A stretch of 54,835 nt of DNA, from NCBI RefSeq assembly GCF_024170165.1, contig NZ_JALJXP010000021.1, forward strand, positions 1 to 54,835. Direction: 5' to 3'. The notes below the pieces were generated by a model. It was not told the DNA's origin, searched no databases, and was given only the letters and a program-made list of their open reading frames with translations. The position numbers and the translations under genes were made by a program. Source of the stretch: Pseudomonas nitroreducens. Its GTDB lineage: Bacteria > Pseudomonadota > Gammaproteobacteria > Pseudomonadales > Pseudomonadaceae. The stretch's first letter is position 1. Every line of letters starts with the position of its first letter. Of the stretch, positions 7,312 through 15,955 are shown piece after piece.

Positions 7312-9143
7312 TTCCGCCCCTGCTTCTTCGCCTCGTACAGCGCCGCATCTGCTCGTTCTACCAGTGCATCTGCCGAGCTTTCCTTGCCCGGCAGCGAAGC
7401 CGCGACACCGATGCTCACGCTCACCCGCCCCAGCGGCGAAAGCTCGTGGGGCAGGGCTAGGTTCTCCACCGCCTGCAGCAGCTTGTTCGCCATGCCGCGC
7501 ACACCGGCGATATCGGTCATCGGCGCAAGGAAGACGAACTCCTCGCCGCCATAGCGCGCCACCAGGTCGGTGGAGCGGTTGACCGTCGTCGCCAGTGCCT
7601 GGGCGATGTCCCGCAGGCAGGCGTCGCCGGCCGGGTGGCCGTAGTGGTCGTTGTAGCGCTTGAACCAGTCCACATCCACGATCGCCAGGGCCAGCAGCTC
7701 GCCGGAGCGGCGCGCGTGCCCCCATTCCTGTTCCAGCACCTGGTCGAAGCGACGGCGGTTGGCGATGCCGGTGAGCGCGTCGGTCAGGCTCATGGCTTCC
7801 AGCTGGTTGTTCAGCTCGCGCAGCTCGTCGGTGCGCTCGGCGACGCGCAGTTCCAGTTCGTGCTCGGAGCTGCGCAGGTTATCCACAAGCTGCTGCTGGG
7901 CCTGGATCAGTTCCTCCTGCACCCGAGCCTTCTCCCGGCGCATCACGTTGAAGCGATCGGCGAGGGCGAAGGCCAGCACGATCATCTCCATTGCCGAGCC
8001 CAGCTGCAGGCCGTCCACGGTGAACAGGTTGGTCGGCACGATGCCCATGGCGCGCAGCGAGGTCATCGCCCCACCGAGCATCAGCAGGGCGAAGGCCGCC
8101 AGGAAGAAGAGCGCGCTGCGCTGGCGCTTGAAGGCGCAGACGATGGCCGCGGCCAGCAGCACCACTGCCGTGGCAAAGTTCAGCAGGATGCCCGCGCGGG
8201 ACACATAGGGCAGCGCGAACGCATAGGCGACGAGGCTGAGCAGGTACAGCACGATCATCCCGCGCAGCACCCAGTCCAGGCGCGGCAGGATGCGCTCGAG
8301 CTGCATCATCCGCCGCGCGAACAGCAGCAGCGCAGCGAGGGCCAGCGACACGCCCGAGTAGTAGACGATGTTCGAATTGAGCGGCACGCCGAAGATCGAC
8401 CAGTCCGGCGCCAGGCCGTTCTTGATCGCCAGCGCCGAGGCCGTGCAGCTGACGAATACCACGTAGAGCAGGTAGATCGGGTCGCGCAGGGCGAACAGCA
8501 GCATCAGGTTGAACAGGATCATCGCCATGGCGATGCCGAAGTACCACGCCTTGCCCGTGTAATCGTCGCGTTCGTAAGCGTGGAACGCCTTCACCGGCCA
8601 CAACTGCAACGGCACCAGCAAACCGATGCTCGACTCCACCCGCAGGTACACCACCTGCTCCGATTGCGCCGGCAGGTTCAGCGGGAAGACGAAATTGCGG
8701 TTCGGGTAGACCTTGCTCGACTGCGGCACATCGCTGCCGGTGTTGATGGTTTTGAACGAGCCATCCGCCTGCGGGATGTTCGCCTGCACGTGGGACACCC
8801 GAGGGTTCTCCACGACCAGAAACCGCTGCAACGGCGCGTCGCTGGAGTTGCTCAGCTGCACCTTCAACCAGAACGCCGAACGAGTGAAACCCATCGCCAG
8901 CGCACTTCCCGACGGCTGGTCGCCCTTGAAACGCGCCTGCTGCTCGGGGGATTGCACATCTGCCAGCGTCAGCTTGCCGGTCGGGTCTTCGAGGACGGAG
9001 ACGTAGGTGGTCAGCGTGAGCGGCTGTGTGGTGACGCTGGCAGCGTCGACCACCTGATCGGCCCAGGCAGGGCGGATCAATAGAAGGAGGAGGGGGAGCA
9101 GGAGCCAGGACAGGGATTGCCGGTGCGGGACGAGGGCGGGCAT
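7293..9143 (-). CDS. 7TMR-DISM diguanylate cyclase
   Basis: A 616-residue membrane enzyme predicted to make c-di-GMP from two GTP. Order: signal peptide (1-28), periplasmic 7TMR-DISMED2 sensor domain (about 45-185), seven-helix 7TMR-DISM membrane block (about 195-395), a coiled coil (about 400-450) and a GGDEF domain (about 455-613). The active-site loop is GGEEF at 532-536, a functional variant. The DISMED2 domain is thought to bind carbohydrate-like ligands. It is alone on its strand. No RxxD inhibitory site stands out at the usual position, so product inhibition may be absent, but this was judged by eye. Confidence 0.93.
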   Translation of the reverse strand: MPALVPHRQSLSWLLLPLLLLLIRPAWADQVVDAASVTTQPLTLTTYVSVLEDPTGKLTLADVQSPEQQARFKGDQPSGSALAMGFTRSAFWLKVQLSNSSDAPLQRFLVVENPRVSHVQANIPQADGSFKTINTGSDVPQSSKVYPNRNFVFPLNLPAQSEQVVYLRVESSIGLLVPLQLWPVKAFHAYERDDYTGKAWYFGIAMAMILFNLMLLFALRDPIYLLYVVFVSCTASALAIKNGLAPDWSIFGVPLNSNIVYYSGVSLALAALLLFARRMMQLERILPRLDWVLRGMIVLYLLSLVAYAFALPYVSRAGILLNFATAVVLLAAAIVCAFKRQRSALFFLAAFALLMLGGAMTSLRAMGIVPTNLFTVDGLQLGSAMEMIVLAFALADRFNVMRREKARVQEELIQAQQQLVDNLRSSEHELELRVAERTDELRELNNQLEAMSLTDALTGIANRRRFDQVLEQEWGHARRSGELLALAIVDVDWFKRYNDHYGHPAGDACLRDIAQALATTVNRSTDLVARYGGEEFVFLAPMTDIAGVRGMANKLLQAVENLALPHELSPLGRVSVSIGVAASLPGKESSADALVERADAALYEAKKQGRNQVTRG

Positions 9144-9287
9144 GCGGCGGGGTCCGGGGATGTAGGTGTGCCACGGAGTTTACAAGACCCTGACAGGGCG
9201 AAAAAAGCCAACGGTGAGAGTTGGTCGGCTTTCGCTGGTCGTGCAGCTGACGCATGTGCCCCTGATAGTCAGTCCGTTAGTCCGATG

Positions 9288-9677
9288 TCAGGGACACTGC
9301 AGGCTGAGTGCTTGCTTCAGCGCTGAGTTGTATTTGGCTGCAAAGTCTCTGGCTATAGGCTGAAGCGCCACAATCTCATCGGTACAAAGGACATCGGAGG
9401 TAGCGGGGAGAGACTTTACGGAGGCATGTAGATAGACACATCGCAGCTCGCTCTCTGCAATCCCAGGGACTTCCGTCGCGTAGCCCTGGACGGCCAGGAA
9501 GTAGGGAGGCTTCTTCTTTGATGTTTCTACTGCCAGGGCTGCCGGATCGTTCTTCAAAATCAACTTGAGTTCAGCGATTGCAGATTCTTGAGACGGGCAG
9601 TCCGGGTCTGAAGCGGCGAGGACTGAGCTCAATGGCAGCATGATGACGAAACAGACAGTGGCAATGCGTCCGAGCAT
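9288..9677 (-). CDS. Hypothetical secreted protein
   Basis: A 129-residue protein with a clear signal peptide (MLGRIATVCFVIMLPLSSVL, cut near ALA/AS). The mature part holds four cysteines (DCPSQ, LRCVY, LCTDE and QCP at the end), enough for two disulfides in the periplasm. GGAAGG precedes the ATG. No family is recognised. It is 144 bp upstream of the diguanylate cyclase start on the same strand. A/T content is somewhat higher than in the flanking core genes. Confidence 0.7.
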   Translation of the reverse strand: MLGRIATVCFVIMLPLSSVLAASDPDCPSQESAIAELKLILKNDPAALAVETSKKKPPYFLAVQGYATEVPGIAESELRCVYLHASVKSLPATSDVLCTDEIVALQPIARDFAAKYNSALKQALSLQCP

Positions 9678-9886
9678 TGGAGCCTTCCATTTCTACAGTG
9701 GCGGAAGAGGGATTCTGACATTGCTCGAGAGCCAAGTGTCGACACTTCTGCACACCGTCTCAGCCTCGAGGGAGCAACCTCTCAGAGATGCTGATAGTTT
9801 CATGGGGTCGCTAGGGGCTGGAGCGAGTGAGGAGAATCGAGCCTTTGTAATTTGAAGCGATGGGACAGGCGAAAAAACCGCAAAAG

Positions 9887-10354
9887 CTACGCTTCATCTA
9901 TCAACATGTAGATTTCGTCATTTGACGTGTTTCTTAGCAACGAAATCATATGCTCTTTGCCTCCACGCCAAAAAAGAAACAGATGCTGATCGCTTGCTGA
10001 AATGGCGAACTGCTTTCCTTGAAACTCTTCGAGTGTCTCTTTCCAACTCCAAGGAATCACTGCGCCGCTGGGGATTCGAAAGGCGATTCTCTCGTTCAGA
10101 GAGAGGGCGTTGATCGACAGGGGCGTTGATTGGACTTCCCATTTGACGATGCCGTTATCAGAGAAGATGTGAAGATAGGTGTTGTCGCCCGCGTCGATGA
10201 CGAGCTCTCTTCCGTTGAAAGCGTACTGGTGGAAGATTTTTCCGTTGATACCTGAAGCATCGATTTCTTTGTTCTTCTGCTGAGCAGCTTGGACTGTCTC
10301 GCCGAATGAGCCGCACTCTTTAAGAGGGTCCACGAACGTTGCATCAATCAACAT
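9887..10354 (-). CDS. Hypothetical protein
   Basis: A cytoplasmic protein of about 155 residues, with no signal peptide or membrane helix. It looks all-beta rich, with GNDTYLHIF-like and QHLFLFWRGGKEHM segments. The ATG at 10,354 is preferred over one seven codons upstream because AAGGAA lies before it. Base composition is lower in GC than the core, as in many polymorphic-toxin immunity proteins, but there is no toxin gene beside it. No function is assigned. Confidence 0.65.
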   Translation of the reverse strand: MLIDATFVDPLKECGSFGETVQAAQQKNKEIDASGINGKIFHQYAFNGRELVIDAGDNTYLHIFSDNGIVKWEVQSTPLSINALSLNERIAFRIPSGAVIPWSWKETLEEFQGKQFAISASDQHLFLFWRGGKEHMISLLRNTSNDEIYMLIDEA

Positions 10355-10444
10355 ACTGCGTTCCTTTGCGGGCAACAGGGCAGCTTCGCTAATTCTCTGT
10401 GAGCCATCCTGGAGAAGAGCCGCACAGAGCGCCAGTCACTGAGC

Positions 10445-10660
10445 TTACCTGGCTGCCAGGATCACAGGGGCGCTGTTGCTCGCAGGCCAGAACACGAGGC
10501 CAAACGGTTCCGCCCTGACTAGAACTCCAGGTTCGTCGACATGCCATTCGCGCATGTCTTCAGCCGTCTCGATGACTGCTTCAATCACTCCCGGCGTCCG
10601 GCCAGACTCGATCAGCACAGGATCGCCAATCCTCACAGGGTTACCACAGGGGTATCGCAT
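10445..10660 (-). CDS. Small hypothetical protein
   Basis: A 71-residue soluble protein starting MRYPCGNPVRIGDPVLIE, a likely small beta-barrel with an RIGDPVLIE...GVIEAVIET pattern that resembles SH3-like folds. GGAGG lies right before the ATG at 10,660. It ends 90 bp upstream of the previous gene's start on the same strand, so an operon is possible. It is the last gene before the island boundary. Function unknown. Confidence 0.65.
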   Translation of the reverse strand: MRYPCGNPVRIGDPVLIESGRTPGVIEAVIETAEDMREWHVDEPGVLVRAEPFGLVFWPASNSAPVILAAR

Positions 10661-10736
10661 GCGGTGCCTCCTTCCATGATGGCAAGCGTGCAGTCTCGAC
10701 ACTTTTTCGACACCTTCCCGCCCCCCAAAAACGCAA

Positions 10737-10767
10737 AACCCCTGAAACGCTAGGCATTTCAGGGGTT
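10737..10767 (-). terminator. Stem-loop, likely original tRNA-Gly terminator
   Basis: AACCCCTGAAA and TTTCAGGGGTT form an 11-bp stem around 9 nt. Read on the minus strand it is followed by TTGCGTTTTT. It lies just beyond the tRNA 3'-end remnant, where the native terminator of tRNA-Gly would have stood before the island entered. Confidence 0.7.
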
Positions 10768-10780
10768 CGGCAGGGTGTTC

Positions 10781-10798
10781 TGGAGCGGGCGAAGGGAA
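10781..10798 (-). mobile_element. Left attachment site (tRNA-Gly 3'-end copy)
   Basis: TGGAGCGGGCGAAGGGAA is identical to the CCA end and acceptor/T-arm part of the tRNA-Gly gene at 26,521-26,538. After 18 bp the two diverge. A short direct repeat of a tRNA 3' end at distance is the mark of a tyrosine-integrase island, so this is read as the distal att site of a 15.8-kb element. Confidence 0.8.
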
Positions 10799-11053
10799 AT
10801 GGAGCCATTTCTCTCTCCCCCCATAATAACCGGCTATCCCAAGAGATATGGATGCGGAGGTTATCAGGAGCTGATTAGCTCAGCCACTGCGCTAGAGTAT
10901 CCGAATTTCAGATATAGTCTAGCCCCACGACAGCGAAAATTTGCAGCCAAGGCCAAGGAGCAAATGCAGCGATCCCCCAAAGGACTGCGTTGGCGCCATA
11001 TCCGAACAATGGCAGTGCCGCCCAACCACTCAGCAGATCGCTAAGGAGGGCTG

Positions 11054-12358
11054 ATGAGCCATCTGACATTGCAGGCGTTTCTGAACGGCAATTGGCATGA
11101 CGCGATGAGAATCACACTGGACTCGCAGCGAGGGTTGATGGGGCTGTGCAGCTTTCATTACCTGCCCGAATACCTCATAGAGTTCGCGAGCGATGCGAGT
11201 CCCCCTGCTGCGACTGTCAGCGCAAACCTCCCCTTGGACTGGGATGTCCATGTTGAAAGAAGCGCCCCTGCGTTCCTTCACGATCTGGTTCCATCTGGAG
11301 CGTCGCGCAGAACATTGCTCAACCTGTCGCACCAGGTAGCGCGGCAGACACAATCAACAGACGTATTCCTACTGCAGCATTATGCAGCCCACTCGATAGG
11401 CCACCTCCGGGTGAAACCTTCTGAGCCAAACCCAGGGTTGCCACAGCCGACGTATCGCCGTGAAGAGATCATCCAATGGGGTACTCCGTGGGCGCTGCCA
11501 GACAGCGTCCTAGCATGCGGTCTAGGAGCAAATGGTGAAGCGCCTAAGCTGCTATTGGCGGAGGTCTCCGACGATCAATTCAGTACAGATGGGCTGGTTA
11601 ACGATGCAGAGGCGAGAAACCACTGGCTCGTCAAATTTGCTCGCAACCGCAAAACGGCCACGGATCGGGACATTCTTCGAGCGGAGTACTGCTACTACAA
11701 AGCCCTGCATCAGCTCGGAATAGAAACGGCTTACACTGACGATATGCGGCTAGAGGAAGGCCCTGAGCCCAGCCTGTGGATGAGGCGCTTTGATCGAAAT
11801 GCGACAGCGGGGCAAGTTCTCAGGCATCCAGTCGAGTCGATCTACTCCATCATGGGCGTGACAGTTCCAGGCACCCGTCTGGATCATGTCTCGGTACTCG
11901 ATTCGCTAGCAGAGCTTTGGCTTGCGGCAGGACAAGCAGCGCAGATTCCAAAACTTGTCTTCGAGTATGTGCGGCGCGATCTGATCAACGTTGTTTTAGG
12001 GAACAGCGACAACCATGGCCGCAACACATCGGTGATTCGCGCCCCAGTACTACGCCTAGCCCCCATCTATGACTTAGCCCCGATGGTTATGGACGAAGAG
12101 GGCATTAGTCGATCGACGCGCTGGTCTCAACCGATTGAGCGAGGTGGAGTTATTGATTGGCGACAGGTCTGCACAGCCGTATCACGATGGATTTCTGCAG
12201 ATGAGGCATTTGAACAACTAAGAGAGGAAGCACATCGTTTGATGTCGCTACCTGACCTGCTCGCTGAGGTTGGTCTCCCGGCTTCCGTAAGCAATCATCC
12301 AGCCATTGGCTTGGTAAAAATGGCACAGCGAAGCAATTTGCGAAGTCTGCTGCAGTAA
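11054..12358 (+). CDS. HipA-like serine/threonine kinase
   Basis: A 434-residue HipA-family kinase. HipA toxins phosphorylate glutamyl-tRNA synthetase or related targets and stall growth. The kinase features are present: a nucleotide-binding Lys194 in HWLVKFA, the catalytic loop GNSDNHGRN (Asp319, Asn324) and a metal-binding Asp340 in IYDLAPM. The N-terminal part (1-110) differs from classic HipA. A GGAGG-type site (AAGGAGGGC) precedes the ATG. No HipB-like helix-turn-helix gene lies beside it, so it is an orphan. It may act in phage defence rather than persistence, but that is speculation. Confidence 0.85.
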   Translation: MSHLTLQAFLNGNWHDAMRITLDSQRGLMGLCSFHYLPEYLIEFASDASPPAATVSANLPLDWDVHVERSAPAFLHDLVPSGASRRTLLNLSHQVARQTQSTDVFLLQHYAAHSIGHLRVKPSEPNPGLPQPTYRREEIIQWGTPWALPDSVLACGLGANGEAPKLLLAEVSDDQFSTDGLVNDAEARNHWLVKFARNRKTATDRDILRAEYCYYKALHQLGIETAYTDDMRLEEGPEPSLWMRRFDRNATAGQVLRHPVESIYSIMGVTVPGTRLDHVSVLDSLAELWLAAGQAAQIPKLVFEYVRRDLINVVLGNSDNHGRNTSVIRAPVLRLAPIYDLAPMVMDEEGISRSTRWSQPIERGGVIDWRQVCTAVSRWISADEAFEQLREEAHRLMSLPDLLAEVGLPASVSNHPAIGLVKMAQRSNLRSLLQ

Positions 12359-12376
12359 TGCTGAACTGCACTCAAC

Positions 12377-12565
12377 TCACTCATCATCCTCACTAAGTGG
12401 CAAGTCAAGATCTACCTCAATGCCTTCAACCAAGCACTGCGCGTGCTTTCTTATCTCAGTGTAAACGACTTGCAATCGGTCGGGATGGCTAGCGATATCC
12501 GCAGCCAGAAGATCTAAGAACTCTCCAAGTGTGGAGTCGGTGTCTGCAGTATCTGCACGCGTCAT
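12377..12565 (-). CDS. Small acidic protein, resembles PrlF antitoxin tail
   Basis: A 62-residue acidic protein. The order FLDLLAADIASHPDRL, then LVEGIEVDLDLPLSEDDE, resembles the C-terminal half of PrlF-family antitoxins (partners of YhaV). The N-terminal AbrB-type DNA-binding part is absent: an in-frame stop lies just before the ATG. No YhaV-like toxin is adjacent. It converges on the HipA gene, with 18 bp between the two stops. It may be a stand-alone relative or a remnant; the resemblance is from memory of the family. Confidence 0.5.
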   Translation of the reverse strand: MTRADTADTDSTLGEFLDLLAADIASHPDRLQVVYTEIRKHAQCLVEGIEVDLDLPLSEDDE

Positions 12566-12854
12566 AGTCTTTCATCCACCTTTACAATTGCTCTCGATCT
12601 TATATCGAGGACAATGCCCAGAACATTGGATTCGCGTCATGCGAGAAGTGCGAGAAAATGGCGCTGAAATCGTGGAGCTGCCGGATCGACGGGCACTGCC
12701 TTAGCTCCTCCTGATTGTACTGACAGGTCGGGCTGCGGGCCGTTGTCGGCTATCGATTTGTTCCGCAGGCTGTGCAATGAGGTATTGCGCCACTGCACGG
12801 TGGCCGGTCTGTTCAAGGCTGAACGTATCTTCGCCAACGCGGGGCATGCCCCGG
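12566..12854. other. Intergenic segment, no gene supported
   Basis: About 290 bp lie between the PrlF-like protein and the helicase stop. The frame ATC GAT TTG TTC CGC at about 12,748 stays open through to 12,880 and reads LFRRLCNEVLRHCTVAGL, which could be a decayed gene piece. I do not recognise it and no start or ribosome site supports it. Confidence 0.4.
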
Positions 12855-15596
12855 TCATTGCGCTTCCGCCTTATACCCAGGCCTAGGACTAACCCACTGA
12901 GCGATAAAACTGTCGATTCTTTCCTCGATCCGGCTCTCGACCGTGCGCAGGCGCAGAATGGGAATGCCGCTTTTCTCTAGAATGCCATTTTTCAAGGCGT
13001 CCCGCGCCGCCTGGTCGGGGCGGTCATGGGAGCCACCATCGACCTCGATCACCCCCACGGGGGTCTTACCTACCTTGTAATAGATCACGAAATCGCAACT
13101 GGCGCGCGCCATGAAGGTCCGTTCGATGTTTGTCCAGGCTGGGTTATTCGGCGAAGCGATCTGATCTAGTTTTATCTGCGAGTGGGACATCAGAGAGTGG
13201 CACGCTGGGATGGACAGTGCATCGCGCAGCAGTTGCGCCACTATCTGCTCGGACTTGTAGCGGGAATCTTCAGGCCGCAGACGGGCGTCCAGGCTCGCCA
13301 GGGACAGGTTGAACTCCCGATACAGCAAGTCGAATGCCGACACCACGGGGGCGCGCACGATCTGCTCCTCCGGCGCGTAATAGGTGATGTAGCGCATCAG
13401 AGCCGCGATGTGTCCGTTGTTACCCGTGAATACCTCGTCGCCTGTTACTAGTGTGAAGCGGTGCTTGGCCCGCGACACCGCCACGTTGATCATGCTTGGG
13501 TCATCGACGAAATCTAGGCGTTTACGCACTTGGTTGTAGCGCTTCTTGTCCAGCACGGTGGAGAATACGATCTCGTCACACTCTCTGCCCTGGAACTTAT
13601 GCACTGTGTCCCTGACAAAATCCGGTGGCAGTTGCGTTCCGGAGAGGTTGACTTGTGCCCTGAACGGTGCGATGAAGCCCCGTCCGTCATCGTGCAGCGC
13701 GACCGGCTTCTCCTCTTCCTCGTCGTTGAGCAACTTGAGCAGGGAGTCCAGCTCTCGCAGGTTGGTGTTCTGGCGAGCGTGGTTGCCTTTGGCAGTCACC
13801 ACCAGGCGCAGTGGAGCTTCGCCCTTGTCCTCCGTCATAGGCACCAGTGCATTCTCGTAGAACTGCTGATTGCAAAACTGGATAATTCTAGGATGGCAGC
13901 GGTAATGCTCTTTCAGCAGCGTTTTGGGCAGTGCATCCTGGAACACTTCGATGCATGAATCGAGCAGACTGTAGCGCTCGCACTCGTAGGCCTCGGCGGG
14001 CGCCGGCAGGCCCAGTATCACGGGTATATGCGGCAATTGGCGGTTGTCGCCGACGACGATCAGATTTCTCGCGCAGCCCAAGGCTAAAATGCCCGGCACG
14101 ATGTCCTGCTGCGAGGCTTCGTCGATGATCACGTAATCGAGGATTGCTCCTGGCGCGATCGAATTGACGATGGAGTGAGTGCCGCTGCCGAGAATCGGAA
14201 AGCGTTGGAGGAAGGCATCGAACTGTTGACGGTACGTTTTGACATCGAAGCTGACCGACGGCGGCGCCTGGCGCTGTAATTGCTGCTTCAGATGGCGCAT
14301 CGATGCCGTTTTCAGCTCATCCAGCAACGCCATAAAGTTGCCGCGCTCCAACGAATCGCGGCACGCCTGCAACTCGGCTTCCGTGTCTTGCAACGCCTTG
14401 TCGTAGTAGTGCATCTGTAGGGCATGAAAGACAGACAAGCGCGCATCACCCTGCGCAAATGCTTTGGTGCGGAAAATCCTGAAGTTGAACAGCAGCTCGA
14501 TGCGGTCCTTGAGACGAATGCGCTGCTCACCTAGATGAGCCAAGTAGGCCATCAGGTCCGCAGTTTTGCGCGGCGACAAGCCGTACCTCTCCAGCGAGGT
14601 GGCAGCCTGTATGCCGTTGTCTGCCTGCCACTGCTGCAGGTAACGCCGCTCGATGATTAGCTCGTCGAGTTCGACTTGCAGTTGTGCCGCCCGATTGTGG
14701 TTGTGCAAGTGTTGCTTCAAACGGGCCAGCAAGGTTTGAATTTCGTCCAGCGTCGGTGCGGGCTCAGACTCGCTCGATGGCCAGGGAGGTAGGTCAGCGA
14801 AGAAGTCCTCGCGGTTGTCCTTATTGCCGAGCTTGGCGATCAGGTGCCCCAGCCCGCATTTCTCCAGCTTCTCGTAGACGTTTTCCACCGCCGCATTGTT
14901 GTTGGATAGCACCGCAACCGTCTGTCTACGCAACAGGATATTGGCGAGGATATTGAGAATGGTCTGGGTCTTACCGGTCCCCGGCGGGCCTTCAATCACA
15001 CTGACTTGCGCATGGAAGGCTTGCTCGACTGCAGCGAGCTGGCTCTCGTTCAACCCGAACGGATAGATCAGTCCCTGTCCCGGCGTTAACGTGCCGATGC
15101 GCCCAGTGCAATAGGCTTGTAAGGCTGTGTCGGCACTAGCGGGCAGCTTTTCCAATTGGAGCACGATATTGGCGGCGATCTTACGGTCACTCTCCGATTC
15201 GGCACGATCCTGTCGGGCTTTGGCTACCGCTGAGAAATAGTGAAAGACCGGTGCATCCTTCATCGCCGTCGGTTCGGCAAAGCTGATGCCGTCCATCTTG
15301 CGGACGTAAGGCTGCCCCGAGTCTTGATAAAACACCACGGCATAGCGTTCGCCGTAGATAGTCGCCTTGGCGGCGGGAGTGACAATCGTGCTACCGGGTT
15401 CGATCAGCAACATTTTGCCGAGCTCACGGCAGGGCGAGATAATGCAATCATTAAGTGCGTATGCGTGTGCCGCCTTGCCCTTTTTAAGATAAGAGCACCT
15501 CAGTTGCAGACCTTCGTGCTTATCGCTCCAGATCCACCAATTGGTGATCTCTGCGGTCTTGTCCTCACCACGCACCTGAATCGAAACCAAAACCAT
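12855..15596 (-). CDS. SF1 helicase-nuclease fusion (DUF2726 C-terminus)
   Basis: A 913-residue DNA2/UPF1-like superfamily 1 helicase fused to a nuclease-like domain. Motif I is GPPGTGKT at about 203-210, motif II DEAS at about 492-495, then EHYRCHP, TVHKFQGRECDEIVF and NVAVSRAKHRF. The C-terminal part (about 775-905) resembles DUF2726/Vsr-fold proteins, with CDFVIYY...GVIEVDGGSHD as the probable metal and catalytic core. The ATG at 15,596 follows AAAGGA. It is divergent from the Shango-like operon across 359 bp. Large helicase-nuclease fusions in islands are often anti-phage; no named system is claimed. Confidence 0.85.
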   Translation of the reverse strand: MVLVSIQVRGEDKTAEITNWWIWSDKHEGLQLRCSYLKKGKAAHAYALNDCIISPCRELGKMLLIEPGSTIVTPAAKATIYGERYAVVFYQDSGQPYVRKMDGISFAEPTAMKDAPVFHYFSAVAKARQDRAESESDRKIAANIVLQLEKLPASADTALQAYCTGRIGTLTPGQGLIYPFGLNESQLAAVEQAFHAQVSVIEGPPGTGKTQTILNILANILLRRQTVAVLSNNNAAVENVYEKLEKCGLGHLIAKLGNKDNREDFFADLPPWPSSESEPAPTLDEIQTLLARLKQHLHNHNRAAQLQVELDELIIERRYLQQWQADNGIQAATSLERYGLSPRKTADLMAYLAHLGEQRIRLKDRIELLFNFRIFRTKAFAQGDARLSVFHALQMHYYDKALQDTEAELQACRDSLERGNFMALLDELKTASMRHLKQQLQRQAPPSVSFDVKTYRQQFDAFLQRFPILGSGTHSIVNSIAPGAILDYVIIDEASQQDIVPGILALGCARNLIVVGDNRQLPHIPVILGLPAPAEAYECERYSLLDSCIEVFQDALPKTLLKEHYRCHPRIIQFCNQQFYENALVPMTEDKGEAPLRLVVTAKGNHARQNTNLRELDSLLKLLNDEEEEKPVALHDDGRGFIAPFRAQVNLSGTQLPPDFVRDTVHKFQGRECDEIVFSTVLDKKRYNQVRKRLDFVDDPSMINVAVSRAKHRFTLVTGDEVFTGNNGHIAALMRYITYYAPEEQIVRAPVVSAFDLLYREFNLSLASLDARLRPEDSRYKSEQIVAQLLRDALSIPACHSLMSHSQIKLDQIASPNNPAWTNIERTFMARASCDFVIYYKVGKTPVGVIEVDGGSHDRPDQAARDALKNGILEKSGIPILRLRTVESRIEERIDSFIAQWVSPRPGYKAEAQ

Positions 15597-15955
15597 ACAT
15601 CCTTTTTTGTAGAAGCACGGCATCCGGCTGCGCCTCATTGCCTGCTTCGAGCGTCTTTGATTCCATGCGCGTCATCATATTGACATCATCGCGTGCAACG
15701 TAGGTAGCCAATCCTTGTGGCTATGCCCACCGATCAGTCGCGGCGCTCCCCGATTGAAGGCCGCGACCCGATGGAGAGGGCCAAGACGAGGATGTCGTGT
15801 TGATATCTCCGAAAGCCTCCCAAGCCGGTCCTATTCGGCTCGTTTCATAAGCGATCAAGATCAATTTGCCGGGCGTCTCCTGATGGTTGGCGACTGAGTT
15901 CAAATTGCCGATACTGACGATCTGCCAGTATCGGATCTAGGATGGGTTAGGGCTC
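15597..15955. other. Divergent promoter region of helicase-nuclease and sngA-like gene
   Basis: This 359-bp gap separates two start codons facing outward, so it must carry both promoters. It includes an inverted repeat (15,908-15,934) 21 bp before the sngA-like ATG. The half nearer the helicase start is AT-rich (CATCATATTGACATCATC). No gene is seen. Confidence 0.6.
15908..15934. promoter_or_regulatory. Inverted repeat before the sngA-like gene
   Basis: CCGATACTG and CAGTATCGG are perfect 9-bp arms with a 9-nt spacer, ending 21 bp before the ATG. This fits a repressor operator overlapping the transcription start, or a 5' hairpin in the leader RNA. No adjacent regulator gene is present. Confidence 0.6.

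Larger units (their letters stand above)
10661..11053. other. Island left boundary, no gene
   Basis: This holds a stem-loop (10,737-10,767) and the 18-bp copy of the tRNA-Gly 3' end (10,781-10,798), then about 250 bp of AT-richer sequence up to the HipA start. An open frame at 10,775-11,044 crosses the attachment site, has no recognisable domain and no good ribosome site, and was not called. No HipB-type helix-turn-helix gene is seen. Confidence 0.6.

Noticed and set aside
10775..11044. Possible HipB-like antitoxin upstream of the HipA-like kinase
   Set aside because: The frame crosses the att site, has no helix-turn-helix and no good ribosome site.
12637..12858. 73-residue minus-strand frame after the helicase-nuclease gene
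   Set aside because: No ribosome site, no recognisable domain, biased composition.
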